From contig JAGYJZ010000005.1 in the NCBI GenBank assembly GCA_018401875.1, forward strand, positions 62,001 to 126,000: a stretch of 64,000 bases of DNA. Direction: 5' to 3'. The translations under genes and the position numbers were made by a program. The notes below the pieces were generated by a model. That model saw nothing but the letters and a program-made list of their open reading frames with translations. It did not search any database and was not told the origin of the DNA. This document shows positions 1 to 8,203 of the stretch, piece after piece. Source of the DNA: Salibacteraceae bacterium (lineage in GTDB: Bacteria; Bacteroidota; Bacteroidia; Flavobacteriales_G; Salibacteraceae). Within the stretch, counting starts at the first letter, position 1, and each line of letters starts with the position of its first letter.

Positions 1-496
1 CCACATAGCCCAGCATCGGAGGAATGGCTCCAGGAAAAGCGCCTACAAATACAGCAATCGGACCTACTCTTTTGAGTGGTGTATACACCGCCACGTAAAG
101 AAACAATGCCAATGTGCCGAGCAGCCCGCTGAGCGGATTCAATCCAAACCACAAGATCAGCACTCCAACAATTCCTAGTGCGGATGCCACAACAAATGCC
201 TCCATAGGATCCATGCGACCATCAGGTATTGGACGATCGGCTGTGCGCTTCATCAGTTTATCTAAATCGCGCTCTATAATCTGATTGAATGCGTTGGAAG
301 AGCCCGTCACCATGAAACCTCCTACGATCAAAAACATGATCTCAAGTAGATTTACTTGGTGCATGTCTATGGCGAAGAAATATCCTGTAAGTGCGCTAAA
401 CACAACCAATGTAGCAAGACGCATTTTGGTCAACTGTGCGTAGTCGGAGACTTTGGCTTTCAGGGAAATGGCTATCGGGGCTGTTCGCACTTTCAT
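1..496 (-). CDS. ctaB: Protoheme IX farnesyltransferase (heme O synthase), partial
   Basis: This is the first 165 residues of a UbiA-family prenyltransferase; the C-terminus lies beyond the left edge of the window. The family transfers a farnesyl group to protoheme to make heme O for terminal oxidases and is an integral membrane protein. The diagnostic Asp-rich loop is present at about residues 71-90 (NQIIERDLDKLMKRT followed by ADRPIP), and YTPLKR at about 138-143 is typical of CtaB rather than MenA or UbiA. Hydrophobic helices flank these loops. The ATG at 496 is supported by a TACATTTG -7 element just upstream at 509-516. Visible residues are ordinary for the family; only the truncation by the window limits the call. 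Confidence 0.93.
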   Translation of the reverse strand, partial: MKVRTAPIAISLKAKVSDYAQLTKMRLATLVVFSALTGYFFAIDMHQVNLLEIMFLIVGGFMVTGSSNAFNQIIERDLDKLMKRTADRPIPDGRMDPMEAFVVASALGIVGVLILWFGLNPLSGLLGTLALFLYVAVYTPLKRVGPIAVFVGAFPGAIPPMLGYV

Positions 497-837
497 TTTA
501 AAGAGCTGCAAATGTATTAAGCATGTCGAATTTATGACGCAGAAACCGTCTAATTTTCATCTTTAACAAAACACTTCTTTTCCTATAAGGTTTGTTTATC
601 GAGCCAGAGAATTTGCAAAAAGGCGATCATTAGAGAAACTGAGATGTTCGAGTATCGATACGGCATCCAATGTTGGAACGTTACAGGTTAAATCTGATTT
701 TACGTGCGACACACGCGCATCGGGTTTCTAAAAAACAAAAATTTGCCATCTCAGCTTGCTTGGCTTTGAAACCAAACGCACCATGACGGCAAATCATGAA
801 AACTAACCAGTTAACGTTTTAAAAAAGCGCTTGCCCC
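497..837. other. 341-bp intergenic stretch with one imperfect hairpin
   Basis: I see no gene in this gap between ctaB and the small lipoprotein gene. Apart from the ctaB -7 box it holds an imperfect inverted repeat, TTTGCCATC at 742-750 against GACGGCAAA at 785-793, with an inner TTGG/CCAA pairing. This could be a terminator-like or RNA structure, but no U-tract follows it directly. Confidence 0.3.
509..516 (-). promoter_or_regulatory. -7 promoter element of ctaB
   Basis: Read on the minus strand this is TACATTTG, a perfect match to the Bacteroidota TAnnTTTG -7 box, 12 bp before the ctaB ATG. No convincing TTG -33 box is visible at the expected distance. The leader would be very short. Confidence 0.5.
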
Positions 838-1083
838 TTATTGAATTTGGCAATTGATGCTGTAGTCTCCGAAAATATCACTTCCTGTTTCCGCATTGTC
901 ATTGCAACGGTCTTCCGCTCTTTTTCTATTCTCGTTGTACGTGTACGTTGAATAGTCTGAGGTTACAGAACCTGATCCACCTGTGTAAGTTTTTGAACAT
1001 TCACATACATAATCCTTCTTGCAAGATGTTGTTGTAGCTGCTGCAAAAAATAATGCAATCCCTAAAAAAATAGTAGTCTTCAT
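838..1083 (-). CDS. Small secreted lipoprotein, unknown function
   Basis: An 81-residue protein with a hydrophobic N-terminus ending in a lipobox (TTSC, Cys about residue 21), followed by KKDYVCECSK. The mature part is a Cys-containing, polar stretch with four further cysteines (two in CEC, two near the C-terminus), so disulfides or metal binding are possible. An open frame extends upstream to 1281, but the signal peptide starts at the ATG at 1083, so the longer start is rejected. Small CKKD-type lipoproteins are common in Bacteroidota and have no assigned role. It stands alone: ctaB lies 341 bp away on the same strand and the next gene is divergent. Confidence 0.7.
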   Translation of the reverse strand: MKTTIFLGIALFFAAATTTSCKKDYVCECSKTYTGGSGSVTSDYSTYTYNENRKRAEDRCNDNAETGSDIFGDYSINCQIQ

Positions 1084-1404
1084 AATGTTTAATTTAATGT
1101 TTTCACACCCTTGATTTAAAGAAGCAAATGTGACCCAAGCACATGCCAATATCATTACACAGAAAGAGATTTTACTTTCAAAATTCACATGTCGAGTGCT
1201 GGTAGAGGAATGGATGAGTTGATACAGGCAGCAATCGGGAGAGAAGAGTTTAAGAGTGATGGTGATGGGCGGTATGTTCATGCGTACTGAAATAGCAAGC
1301 CATTTTTTTTGCTGATCGATGTATTTCAGATCTTAAGACTCCTCTGGAGTGCTACCTTTCGGTGAAATGTGATTTTGCAAATCGTCCCGCAACTGCAGAT
1401 GACC

Positions 1405-1432
1405 TTCACGCTTGAAATTGTCGCTATTTTTG
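1405..1432 (+). promoter_or_regulatory. Promoter of the FGE/SUMF1-domain gene
   Basis: TATTTTTG at 1425-1432 is a perfect TAnnTTTG -7 box, with TTC (one off TTG) at 1405-1407 and a 17-bp spacer. Transcription would start near 1438. That leaves a leader of about 37 nt to the ATG at 1475 and argues against the GTG at 1442. Confidence 0.45.
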
Positions 1433-1474
1433 TGAGGTGCAGTGCGAATTCCCACACACGTAAAAACAACGAGA

Positions 1475-2269
1475 ATGAAATACCTATCACTTTCAGCAGC
1501 GTTTGTCTGCTTCGGGCTGTTGGCTCAAGGACAACCGACTGAATTAGACATCAAAGCGACTCAAACAGCACTTGCTAAAATTAACGACAGTTTATTCGCC
1601 TCAAAATTTGAGGTAACAAACGACCAATACTTGAATTTTTTGAGCTTTCTAAAGCACAACGGACAGAGCGATAAGTATGCGATTGCAAAGATTGACAGCG
1701 CACAATGGAAAGACCAACTAACCTACAACGAACCCTACGTGAAGTATTATCATACCCATGCCGCTTATACGCAATATCCTGTTGTCAATATTAGCTACGA
1801 AGGCGCTACCCTGTTTTGCGAATGGATGACACAACAATACAACTCCAACGGAAAAAGAAAGTACAACAAGGTTGCGTTTCGCTTGCCCACAAAAGATGAG
1901 TGGATTACAGCAGCGAAAGCCGATAATTCTTCTGCAACCTACCCATGGGAGGGAAACGACTTGCAAACCAAAAAAGGACTGTATCGCTGCAATTTCAAAC
2001 GCGATGCCACGGATATTGAAGATAATGGTGGAAAGCTCAATGACAATGCTGATGTAACAGCTCCGTCAAAATCCTATTGGCCAAATGACTTCGGACTCTA
2101 CAACATGAGCGGGAATGTATCTGAAATGCTCGCAGAAAAAGGCCTGGCAAAAGGCGGCAGTTGGTTTGATGGTGCCGAATCCTTGAAAATTGACCATGAA
2201 CCAAGCCTTTTCACTGCACCACGGCCGTCAATTGGGTTCAGGTATTTCATGGAGATTGTGGAGAAGTGA
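1475..2269 (+). CDS. Secreted formylglycine-generating-enzyme (SUMF1) domain protein
   Basis: A 264-residue protein with a signal peptide (MKYLSLSAAFVCFGLLAQGQ) followed by one FGE-sulfatase/SUMF1-type domain. Landmarks in order are FEVTNDQYLNFL, YPVVNISYEGATLFCEWM, FRLPTKDEWITAAK, YPWEG, FGLYNMSGNVSEM, AKGGSWFD and IGFRY. These are the hallmark strings of the fold shared by sulfatase activators and the gliding/T9SS proteins GldJ and GldK. This protein is shorter than GldJ/GldK and lacks a lipobox. I do not see the paired catalytic cysteines of true FGE near the C-terminus, so a structural or ligand-binding role is more likely than sulfatase maturation. An in-frame GTG at 1442 is the alternative start. 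No operon partner is evident. Confidence 0.8.
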   Translation: MKYLSLSAAFVCFGLLAQGQPTELDIKATQTALAKINDSLFASKFEVTNDQYLNFLSFLKHNGQSDKYAIAKIDSAQWKDQLTYNEPYVKYYHTHAAYTQYPVVNISYEGATLFCEWMTQQYNSNGKRKYNKVAFRLPTKDEWITAAKADNSSATYPWEGNDLQTKKGLYRCNFKRDATDIEDNGGKLNDNADVTAPSKSYWPNDFGLYNMSGNVSEMLAEKGLAKGGSWFDGAESLKIDHEPSLFTAPRPSIGFRYFMEIVEK

Positions 2270-2358
2270 TGAAGTATAAACGACAACCGATATCTTGAAT
2301 ACTTTGGTTTGAGGAAAAAAATTGGCAACCCCTAAATTATCCCATTAAGCTAGACACA

Positions 2359-2694
2359 ATGAAGATATGCATTTGGTGTTCGAAAAATGTAGATCAAGCC
2401 ACATTCGAAACTATTGCACATACAATCCCCCAATCCCTTGGAGGAAAGTCGATTTGTGAAAATGTGTGTGATTCATGCAATAAGTACTTTGGCGATAAAC
2501 ATGACTTGCTTCCCCCTATTGAAACAGCGATTAAGGAAACATTCAACATTTCACGCACTAGATTTCTCATCGCATCAAACCCTACCTTCGGCCAATCATG
2601 GCGGGCATCTACATTCATATTCCATTTTGCAAACAGGCCTGCACCTATTGCGATTTTCATTTTTCGACCAATCAGAAGTTGCGCAAACCGCTGA
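2359..2694 (+). pseudogene. Truncated HNH-endonuclease-like remnant
   Basis: The first 75 or so codons read like the N-terminus of a small Bacteroidota HNH-type nuclease: MKICIWCSKN, HTIPQSLGGK, then ENVCDSCNKYFGDKHD. This gives two Cys-x2-Cys zinc-binding pairs around the HTIPxSLGG strand. From about position 2595 the frame simply reads hemW DNA out of frame until a stop at 2694, so the C-terminal part of the protein has been replaced. It is most simply a gene fragment left by a deletion that brought hemW directly against it. Expression of a junk-tailed 111-residue peptide is possible but unlikely to be functional. Confidence 0.6.
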
Positions 2695-3719
2695 TTGATG
2701 CGCTGTGTGTTGAAATCAAACAACGCAGTCATGAAATTAAGGAAGCACCAGCTACGCTCTATTTTGGCGGTGGATCGCCTTCCATATTGAATGAAGAAGA
2801 ATTGGCGCAAATCTTCGAAACACTCAGCAGCTCTTTTGATGTGAGTCGATTGACGGAAGTAACGCTGGAATCAAATCCAGACGATCACTCCGCAGAAAAA
2901 CTCAAACTTTGGCAATCGCTTGGTGTAAACCGATTGAGTATTGGTATTCAGTCATTTATCGACCGTGATCTCATTTTGATGAACCGAGCACACAATGCGC
3001 ATGAAGCATCAAATTGCGTGAAAAACGCCAGGGAAACGGGCTTCGAAAAAGTAAGCATCGACCTGATCTACGGTATTCCAAATCAGTCGATTGACGAATG
3101 GAAAAACAACATCCAACGCGCCATCGATCTTGCTCCAGAACACATCAGTGCCTACTGCTTGACGGTAGAAGAAAAAACAGTCCTTCATCATCAAGTGGCA
3201 AAAAACATGGTGACAGAAAAAGATGACGAAACCATCGAAAGGGAATTTCTTGTGCTTCACGAACTATTGACGAAGGCAGGATTTGAGCACTATGAAATTT
3301 CCAATTTTGGCAAACCCGAACACATGGCTACGCACAACGGCAGCTATTGGCAAGGACTCGATTATGTTGGGTTTGGCCCTGCAGCACATTCGTTTGACGG
3401 AGCAACAAAGAGGCGCTGGAATGTCTCCAACAACCCACAATACATCAAGGCAATCAGCGAAGGTGGCCGTTATTGGGAAGATGAAATACTCACTGACACA
3501 GACCGAACAAACGAACAATTGATGACTGGATTGAGAAGACACCAAGGAATCGATTTGAGCACACTTCCGAAAAACCATCAAGCTGTGATTGCTCAAAACC
3601 TTCAACAACTCAATGGCGATTTGAAAAGCTGTTTGTGGCAAGAAGGTGAGCAGCTGGGCATCAAACCTGAAAACTGGCTATTGGCAGATGCACTTATTCG
3701 TGAATTGATGATCGCTTGA
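2598..3719 (+). CDS. hemW: Radical SAM heme chaperone HemW
   Basis: A 373-residue protein opening with IYIHIPFCKQACTYCDFHF, where C11, C15 and C18 form the radical SAM cluster motif. Next comes YFGGGSPS (SAM-binding GGGxPS) at about 57-64 and TLESNPDD. The C-terminal half carries HYEISNFGKP and WQGLDYVGFGPAAHS, which are characteristic of HemW, formerly called an oxygen-independent coproporphyrinogen oxidase homologue. HemW is a cytosolic heme-binding protein thought to deliver heme to membrane targets. It lacks the extra N-terminal region of true HemN. The ATG at 2598 directly precedes the conserved IYIHIPFC strand, so the start is well fixed. The gene overlaps the tail of the HNH remnant by 97 bp. 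Confidence 0.93.
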   Translation: MAGIYIHIPFCKQACTYCDFHFSTNQKLRKPLIDALCVEIKQRSHEIKEAPATLYFGGGSPSILNEEELAQIFETLSSSFDVSRLTEVTLESNPDDHSAEKLKLWQSLGVNRLSIGIQSFIDRDLILMNRAHNAHEASNCVKNARETGFEKVSIDLIYGIPNQSIDEWKNNIQRAIDLAPEHISAYCLTVEEKTVLHHQVAKNMVTEKDDETIEREFLVLHELLTKAGFEHYEISNFGKPEHMATHNGSYWQGLDYVGFGPAAHSFDGATKRRWNVSNNPQYIKAISEGGRYWEDEILTDTDRTNEQLMTGLRRHQGIDLSTLPKNHQAVIAQNLQQLNGDLKSCLWQEGEQLGIKPENWLLADALIRELMIA

Positions 3720-3755
3720 TGAAAATCCTCTTACTTTTCCAAAAATTTTAATTCC

Positions 3756-4463
3756 ATGGACTGGAAAAAAGGCATCGATATTTCAATTCCATTCAGGACA
3801 GATTCCAGCGCTACATCAGCGTGGTATGTTGGCCCAATCACCATCAAGCCTGTGCGTGCTGATGGTTGGATCGGCTCGGTGAAAGAAGGCGGTTCGGTCA
3901 ATTTTAGAGATGTAACGCTCAACCCTCATGGCAATGGCACGCATACCGAATGTGTCGGCCATATATCGCCAGAATGCCAAAGCGTCAACCAACATTTGAA
4001 GCAATGGATGTTTGATGCCGAGTTGGTTTCCATTACTCCTGAAAAGCGCGGAGAAGATTCCGTTATCACCAAAGAGCAAATCATACATGCTCTGGGTGAC
4101 AAGCGCCCGGAAGCTCTTGTGTTGAGAACGCTGCCCAACAAAGAAGGCAAACTGCATTTGAATTACTCCAACACCAATCCCGCCTACCTCGAAGCCAGTG
4201 CTGCGGCATGGATGGCCGAAAATGGAATTGATCATTTACTGTTGGACCTTCCATCTGTTGACCGCGAAGTGGATGGCGGAGCATTGGCAGCCCACCGTGC
4301 GTTTTGGGCATATCCTGAAAACACTCGACTTCACGCGACCATTACCGAGTTGATTTTTGTTCCAAACCATGTCAAAGACGGCAACTACCTTTTAAACCTT
4401 CAAGTGGCGCCCATCGAAAACGATGCTTCACCGAGCAGGCCGGTTTTGTATTCGAAGGATTAG
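3756..4463 (+). CDS. Cyclase-family (kynurenine formamidase-like) metal hydrolase
   Basis: A 235-residue protein of the Cyclase family that includes bacterial kynurenine formamidase. The metal-binding signature is seen as HGNGTHTECVGHI at residues 58-70, a variant of HxGTHxDxPxH with Glu in place of the usual Asp. Further landmarks are LLLDLPSVDREVDGG and AHRAFW in the C-terminal half, where the family carries its remaining metal ligands. It has no signal peptide, so it should be cytosolic. No tryptophan-degradation genes are nearby, so the substrate is not fixed. The gene follows hemW by 36 bp on the same strand and could be cotranscribed. Confidence 0.8.
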   Translation: MDWKKGIDISIPFRTDSSATSAWYVGPITIKPVRADGWIGSVKEGGSVNFRDVTLNPHGNGTHTECVGHISPECQSVNQHLKQWMFDAELVSITPEKRGEDSVITKEQIIHALGDKRPEALVLRTLPNKEGKLHLNYSNTNPAYLEASAAAWMAENGIDHLLLDLPSVDREVDGGALAAHRAFWAYPENTRLHATITELIFVPNHVKDGNYLLNLQVAPIENDASPSRPVLYSKD

Positions 4464-4539
4464 CGATGATTCTCACACGCAAAGGCCGAGTTTCACTTGG
4501 TCAGTGTTAGACAATAACTAAAGATGTGAATCCAGGTGA

Positions 4540-4588
4540 GTTCGTGGTTCGTGGTTCGTGGTTCGTGGTTCGTGGTTCGTGGTTCGAA
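4540..4588 (+). repeat. Tandem heptamer repeat (GTTCGTG)n
   Basis: Six perfect tandem copies of GTTCGTG (4540-4581) are followed by a degenerate seventh. The repeat sits in the gap between the cyclase gene and the first cassette promoter. Shorter runs of the same heptamer occur near 13276-13289, 22827-22838 and 22958-22983, so it is a dispersed intergenic repeat of this genome that borders the cassette array. Confidence 0.9.
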
Positions 4589-4614
4589 ATTTGAGATTAT
4601 TTCACTCTAACCCC

Positions 4615-4644
4615 TTGTTTATCAAAATTTTTTAGTTTTTTTTG
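4615..4644 (+). promoter_or_regulatory. Cassette 1 promoter
   Basis: TTG at 4615-4617 and TTTTTTTG at 4637-4644 are separated by a 19-bp spacer. This matches the Bacteroidota -33/-7 layout except that TA of the -7 box is replaced by TT. The box is part of an 8-T run. A near-identical leader precedes all five cassettes and ends in a conserved CCATGCT just before the start codon. Confidence 0.6.
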
Positions 4645-4669
4645 TAGCACACCTTTTAAAAACCATGCT

Positions 4670-5095
4670 ATGAAAATTTTAATTTTTGCTGCTGGACTTT
4701 TATTTTCAAGTTCCAGTCTAATCGGTCAATCTACAGGATTATCAATCAACAATACAATCTGCTATCGAATCTTTGTTAAAGCTACAGCAATAGACCAATC
4801 GACATGCACAGGAGCTATAACATCTACCGGTTGGATCGCGATTAATGCTAGCTCATCGGGAAGCATCGCGCCAGTTGGACCAACTTCTTACAATTGGGAT
4901 CAATTGCTAGTCTACATCGATCCTTATTCAGGTTGCCCAGTAGAAAACACGAATGATGCTACTCGAACCTCGCCATCGGCAAGTTGTACCGGGAACCCAA
5001 TTAATATTTCTGTTCCTATTAATTGCAATAAGGGTTGCTCCAATTTAACTATTGGAACTATTTGGAATTCTTCAACTGCTGTTACTGTATATTAG
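4670..5095 (+). CDS. Cassette 1 small secreted Cys-rich protein (subtype A)
   Basis: A 141-residue protein with a clear signal peptide (MKILIFAAGLLFSSSSLIGQ). The mature part has six cysteines and alternating polar/hydrophobic strands that suggest a small disulfide-bonded beta-sandwich. It opens with LSINNTICYRIFVKA and closes with IWNSSTAVTVY. No lipobox, membrane segment or sorting domain is seen. It is clearly related to the small protein of cassette 2 and more distantly to those of cassettes 3-5, which share the opening V-NN-T-C pattern and the closing W-polar-V-aromatic strand. The large gene starts 14 bp downstream, so the two are surely cotranscribed. I do not recognise a named family; a surface partner or ligand for the large protein is an inference. 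Confidence 0.8.
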   Translation: MKILIFAAGLLFSSSSLIGQSTGLSINNTICYRIFVKATAIDQSTCTGAITSTGWIAINASSSGSIAPVGPTSYNWDQLLVYIDPYSGCPVENTNDATRTSPSASCTGNPINISVPINCNKGCSNLTIGTIWNSSTAVTVY

Positions 5096-5109
5096 TAGAA
5101 ACTAAATGA

Positions 5110-7641
5110 GTGTTTTCAAAAGGCCATAAATTACTCTTAAGCATCTTCTTATCATATTTCTCTTGTGCAGTATTCTCTCAAGGTTATGTGAACATTTGGC
5201 CTATGGGACTGAATAACAGCATTGAATTTGTTGGAAGCGGATTCAGCTTTTCAAATAATTTCAACACGGGTTCAGCCGCTTTAGCATGCATGAATGATGC
5301 ATCAGGTAATTTACTTTTCTACTGCCCGGCCCAGAATATTATTAATGCCAATCATAACATAATGCCTAATGGAGACTCTATAAAGGTTCACATTAGCGCT
5401 GAGCAAGGTGCTATCGCATTACCCTTTCTAAGCGACCCTGATCGATACTTTCTATTTCAAGTTGAGGCTGCTGAGGTAGGTGGCAACTATGGTTTCAACT
5501 ATTCTGTAGTTGACATGAGCTTCGATGGAGGGCTAGGAGATGTGCCCTTGGGTTTAAAAAACATTTCCATTTCAACCAATGCCACAACTGAAGGCATCGC
5601 AGCTACTGCCCATCGCGATGGACTGAGGGCTTGGGTGGTTATGCATGATCTTCCCTCTCCAAATTTTCGACTATTATTGGTTGGCGACACTATTGAATCG
5701 ATCATTGAGAGGCCTTCAAATGCCTTCTATGGAGGAGCAAATTCAGCAATCTCGAGCTTCTATACATTCTCGCCAAACAGTAAATACTTGGCTAGCGTTA
5801 TCGCTCCAGATTCAATTGTAGAACTTTATCAATTTAACAATGGAAACGGTTCATTGGAACACGTTACGGATATAGTTTTTGAGACACGCATCAAATCTGC
5901 AGAGTTTTCTTCCAATTCAAATTTTCTTTATGTTGCTACAGTAGAACCTTCAACAACGATATCTAATATCTATCAAATTGAACTTGAGGATTACTCAAAG
6001 ACAATCATCGGAAGCTCAGCATTTCCTGGTGACATGCAGCTTGATCCGAGAAGAAGGATATTGGTGTCTACAGTAAATTCATTCAACATTGGAGCCATAC
6101 TCGAACCCAATGATGCCGGTCTAGCGAGTAACTACATCGATTCTATATTGACATTTTCACCATTAAACGTTGCTTCCAATTTTCCCAATTGGATTTCTAA
6201 TTGGTTCAATACCAGTTTTTGTGTCGAAAATGCCTGCGTAAGTGATTCTACTGAATTTTACTTTGCAGGATATAGAATGGATTCTGCTATCTGGGATTTT
6301 GGAGATCCTGCTTCTGGGCCATTGAACTTTGGAACTGGTCAAGAGCCAAAACATGTTTATTCAAACCCTGGAGATTATCAGGTAACACTTTTAGCCACAA
6401 CTGGTGGTTCTACCGACACTATTATCCAGACAGTTTCCATTGTTTTCCCTGTTGATGCGGGAGTTTTAAAAGACACTACTTATCTCTGCTCCAACCAACC
6501 TACTTACCTTTCGGCTTTTCAATTTGGAGCAGAATACAGCTGGGAGAATGGCAGCGATAGTTCAGCCATTTTGGTAAATGATACCGGGTGGTATGTGTGC
6601 ACCATTTCCAATGCTTGCACAACAATTATCGACAGTTCATTCGTTCGATTTGTAGAGCCGTTGAACATTGACTTGGGCAACGACACTTTTTTGTGTGATT
6701 CTCAATCGATCACATTAAGCGGATTTGATGTAAACCAGGTGGCTTCGTTTGTTTGGAACACAAGCGATACTTCGAATCCAACGCTCCACATCTCTTTTTC
6801 AGACGTATCGTTTTCTTCCAATTACTGGCTCACCGCCACCAACGCGTGCGGCACTGCCAGCGACACCATTCGCATTGGTTTCTTACCGCAACCCGATGTT
6901 TCGTGGTTTAGCGATTCCATTCTGTGCGATCGTACTGAGGCTGTTATCTCTCCACCAATCATCGATAGCGTTGCTTTCTTCATGACCTACACAACAGATG
7001 ATATTGCTTATGACACATTAGCTCAACCATGGCGCATCGACACTTTCGGTTTCTATTCTGTACATGCCTTCAATGCGTGCGATACGGTGGTGAAACGGGC
7101 CATTCTTTCGCCCTTCAACGCCATTGATGTTTCATTGGGAGCAGATACAGTGCTTTGCCCTAGCGATTCAGTCGCTTTGAATGCATTTTGGCCTTCGTCA
7201 AGCTATGCTTGGAGCAATGGCTCAACAGACAGCATGTTGGTAGTGAGCCACGATGATTTGGTGGGCGCAGGATCGGAAACATATTCCGTAACCATCACCA
7301 ATGGCCCTTGTGCACGCATCGCTTCGCGAACGTTGAGTGTCGATGATCTTGTTTGCGACACATCTAACTGCAAGTTTTCCATCCCTAATGTGTTTTCTCC
7401 CAATGCCGATGGAATCAATGACGTGCTCAAAATTTCAAATACCTGCACCAGCGTTTCGTTTTCTGCAGCCATCTACAACCGCTGGGGGCAATTGATTTAT
7501 TCAGATGAACGCGCTCAAGGCAATGCATCCATCACATGGGATGGATTTGTAAACGGAGTTGCCGCATCGGAAGGCACCTACTTCATCATTATTCAATTCG
7601 GAGACAAGGTGCAAAAAGGGAGCTTTTCGTTGTTGAGGTGA
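5110..7641 (+). CDS. Cassette 1 large surface protein, T9SS type B sorting domain (subtype A)
   Basis: An 843-residue exported protein with a GTG start, chosen because it gives an immediate signal peptide (SKGHKLLLSIFLSYFSCAVFSQ). Residues about 25-370 look like a beta-propeller, with blades such as FSPNSKYLASV and FSSNSNFLYVA. A PKD domain follows (AIWDFGDPASG), then Ig-like modules beginning LGNDTFLC and LGADTVLC. The last 90 or so residues are a gliding-motility-type C-terminal domain (CKFSIPNVFSPNADGINDVLK in two parts, YNRWGQLIYS, GTYFIIIQ), the type B T9SS signal. The protein should therefore be exported through the outer membrane and held at or released from the surface. Its 3' part contains a 926-bp block identical to cassette 2. 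Confidence 0.85.
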   Translation: MFSKGHKLLLSIFLSYFSCAVFSQGYVNIWPMGLNNSIEFVGSGFSFSNNFNTGSAALACMNDASGNLLFYCPAQNIINANHNIMPNGDSIKVHISAEQGAIALPFLSDPDRYFLFQVEAAEVGGNYGFNYSVVDMSFDGGLGDVPLGLKNISISTNATTEGIAATAHRDGLRAWVVMHDLPSPNFRLLLVGDTIESIIERPSNAFYGGANSAISSFYTFSPNSKYLASVIAPDSIVELYQFNNGNGSLEHVTDIVFETRIKSAEFSSNSNFLYVATVEPSTTISNIYQIELEDYSKTIIGSSAFPGDMQLDPRRRILVSTVNSFNIGAILEPNDAGLASNYIDSILTFSPLNVASNFPNWISNWFNTSFCVENACVSDSTEFYFAGYRMDSAIWDFGDPASGPLNFGTGQEPKHVYSNPGDYQVTLLATTGGSTDTIIQTVSIVFPVDAGVLKDTTYLCSNQPTYLSAFQFGAEYSWENGSDSSAILVNDTGWYVCTISNACTTIIDSSFVRFVEPLNIDLGNDTFLCDSQSITLSGFDVNQVASFVWNTSDTSNPTLHISFSDVSFSSNYWLTATNACGTASDTIRIGFLPQPDVSWFSDSILCDRTEAVISPPIIDSVAFFMTYTTDDIAYDTLAQPWRIDTFGFYSVHAFNACDTVVKRAILSPFNAIDVSLGADTVLCPSDSVALNAFWPSSSYAWSNGSTDSMLVVSHDDLVGAGSETYSVTITNGPCARIASRTLSVDDLVCDTSNCKFSIPNVFSPNADGINDVLKISNTCTSVSFSAAIYNRWGQLIYSDERAQGNASITWDGFVNGVAASEGTYFIIIQFGDKVQKGSFSLLR
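6148..7073 (+). repeat. 926-bp block identical to 9239-10164 in cassette 2
   Basis: Aligned with an offset of 3091 bp, this stretch shows no difference that I could find from 9239-10164, whereas sequence on both sides diverges (A versus C at 6147/9238; AATGCG versus AACCGC at the right edge). It covers the end of the propeller region, the PKD and the Ig-like modules. Identity limited to an internal block points to recent gene conversion rather than simple duplication. Confidence 0.85.
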
Positions 7642-7649
7642 GTTCGAAC

Positions 7650-7667
7650 CTAGTGACTAGTCCCTAG
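7650..7667. repeat. Cassette-boundary palindrome, copy 1
   Basis: CTAGTGACTAGTCCCTAG is an 18-bp near-palindrome (one mismatched pair) around the perfect GACTAGTC. It lies inside a longer boundary repeat that starts at the large gene stop codon (GTGAGTTCGAACC...) and runs into the next promoter. Copies follow cassettes 1, 3 and 4. Confidence 0.75.
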
Positions 7668-7695
7668 CGCCTCGAAACTATTTCACTCTAACCCC

Positions 7696-7726
7696 TTGTT
7701 TATCAAAATTTTTTAGTTTTTTTTTG
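7696..7726 (+). promoter_or_regulatory. Cassette 2 promoter
   Basis: TTG at 7696-7698 and TTTTTTTG at 7719-7726 are separated by 20 bp, one longer than in cassette 1 because the T run has nine rather than eight residues. The rest of the leader is almost identical to cassette 1. Confidence 0.6.
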
Positions 7727-7751
7727 TAGCACATCTTTTAAAAACCATGCT

Positions 7752-8189
7752 ATGAAAAAATTAATTTTTGTACTAGGATTTCTTTTCTCAACTACTGCTA
7801 TACTAAGCCAGCCAACAAGCCTTACAATTGACAATAATAATTGCTATAGAGTATTTGCAAAAGCTATCGCAAAAACAACTTCTTGCGGTGGGGCTATCAC
7901 TTCCCCATCATGGATAGCAATTGGTCCAGGAGGCAGCGCTTCTGTTGCCCCTCTCGGATCTAGCGCTTACGTATGGGATGAGGTTTTAATCTATATCGAC
8001 CCGTTTACCACTTCTTGCATCCCGAATTTAAATATTAACGATGCCACGCATACTCAGCGACCTGGTGGGAGTTGTTCAGTTTTACCCACAAGCATAAGTG
8101 GTGTAAGCATAACCTGTAATAAAGGCTGCTCAACCGGAACTACTTTAGGAACAACATGGACATCACCAATCGATGTTCTTGTATTTTAG
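7752..8189 (+). CDS. Cassette 2 small secreted Cys-rich protein (subtype A)
   Basis: A 145-residue protein with a signal peptide (MKKLIFVLGFLFSTTAILSQ) and six cysteines in the same order as the cassette 1 protein: NCYRVF, SCGG, SCIP, SCSV, TCNKGC. The strands LTIDNNNCYRVFAKA and WIAIGPGG recall small disulfide-stabilised beta-sandwich proteins, but I cannot name a family. It has diverged from its cassette 1 paralogue much more than the C-terminal halves of the partner proteins have diverged from each other. The large gene begins 14 bp after its stop codon. Role unknown; export to the periplasm or beyond is supported only by the signal peptide. Confidence 0.8.
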   Translation: MKKLIFVLGFLFSTTAILSQPTSLTIDNNNCYRVFAKAIAKTTSCGGAITSPSWIAIGPGGSASVAPLGSSAYVWDEVLIYIDPFTTSCIPNLNINDATHTQRPGGSCSVLPTSISGVSITCNKGCSTGTTLGTTWTSPIDVLVF

Positions 8190-8203
8190 CGAAAAGTTTT
8201 TTG

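Noticed and set aside
742-793. Small RNA gene in the ctaB upstream gap
   Set aside because: The hairpin is imperfect, and no promoter or terminator could be assigned to it, so it is only noted as a structure.
838-1281. Longer 147-residue frame for the small lipoprotein
   Set aside because: The extra 66 N-terminal residues lie before a textbook lipoprotein signal peptide starting at 1083.
4540-4588. CRISPR-like repeat array
   Set aside because: The heptamers are directly tandem with no spacers, and no cas genes are present.
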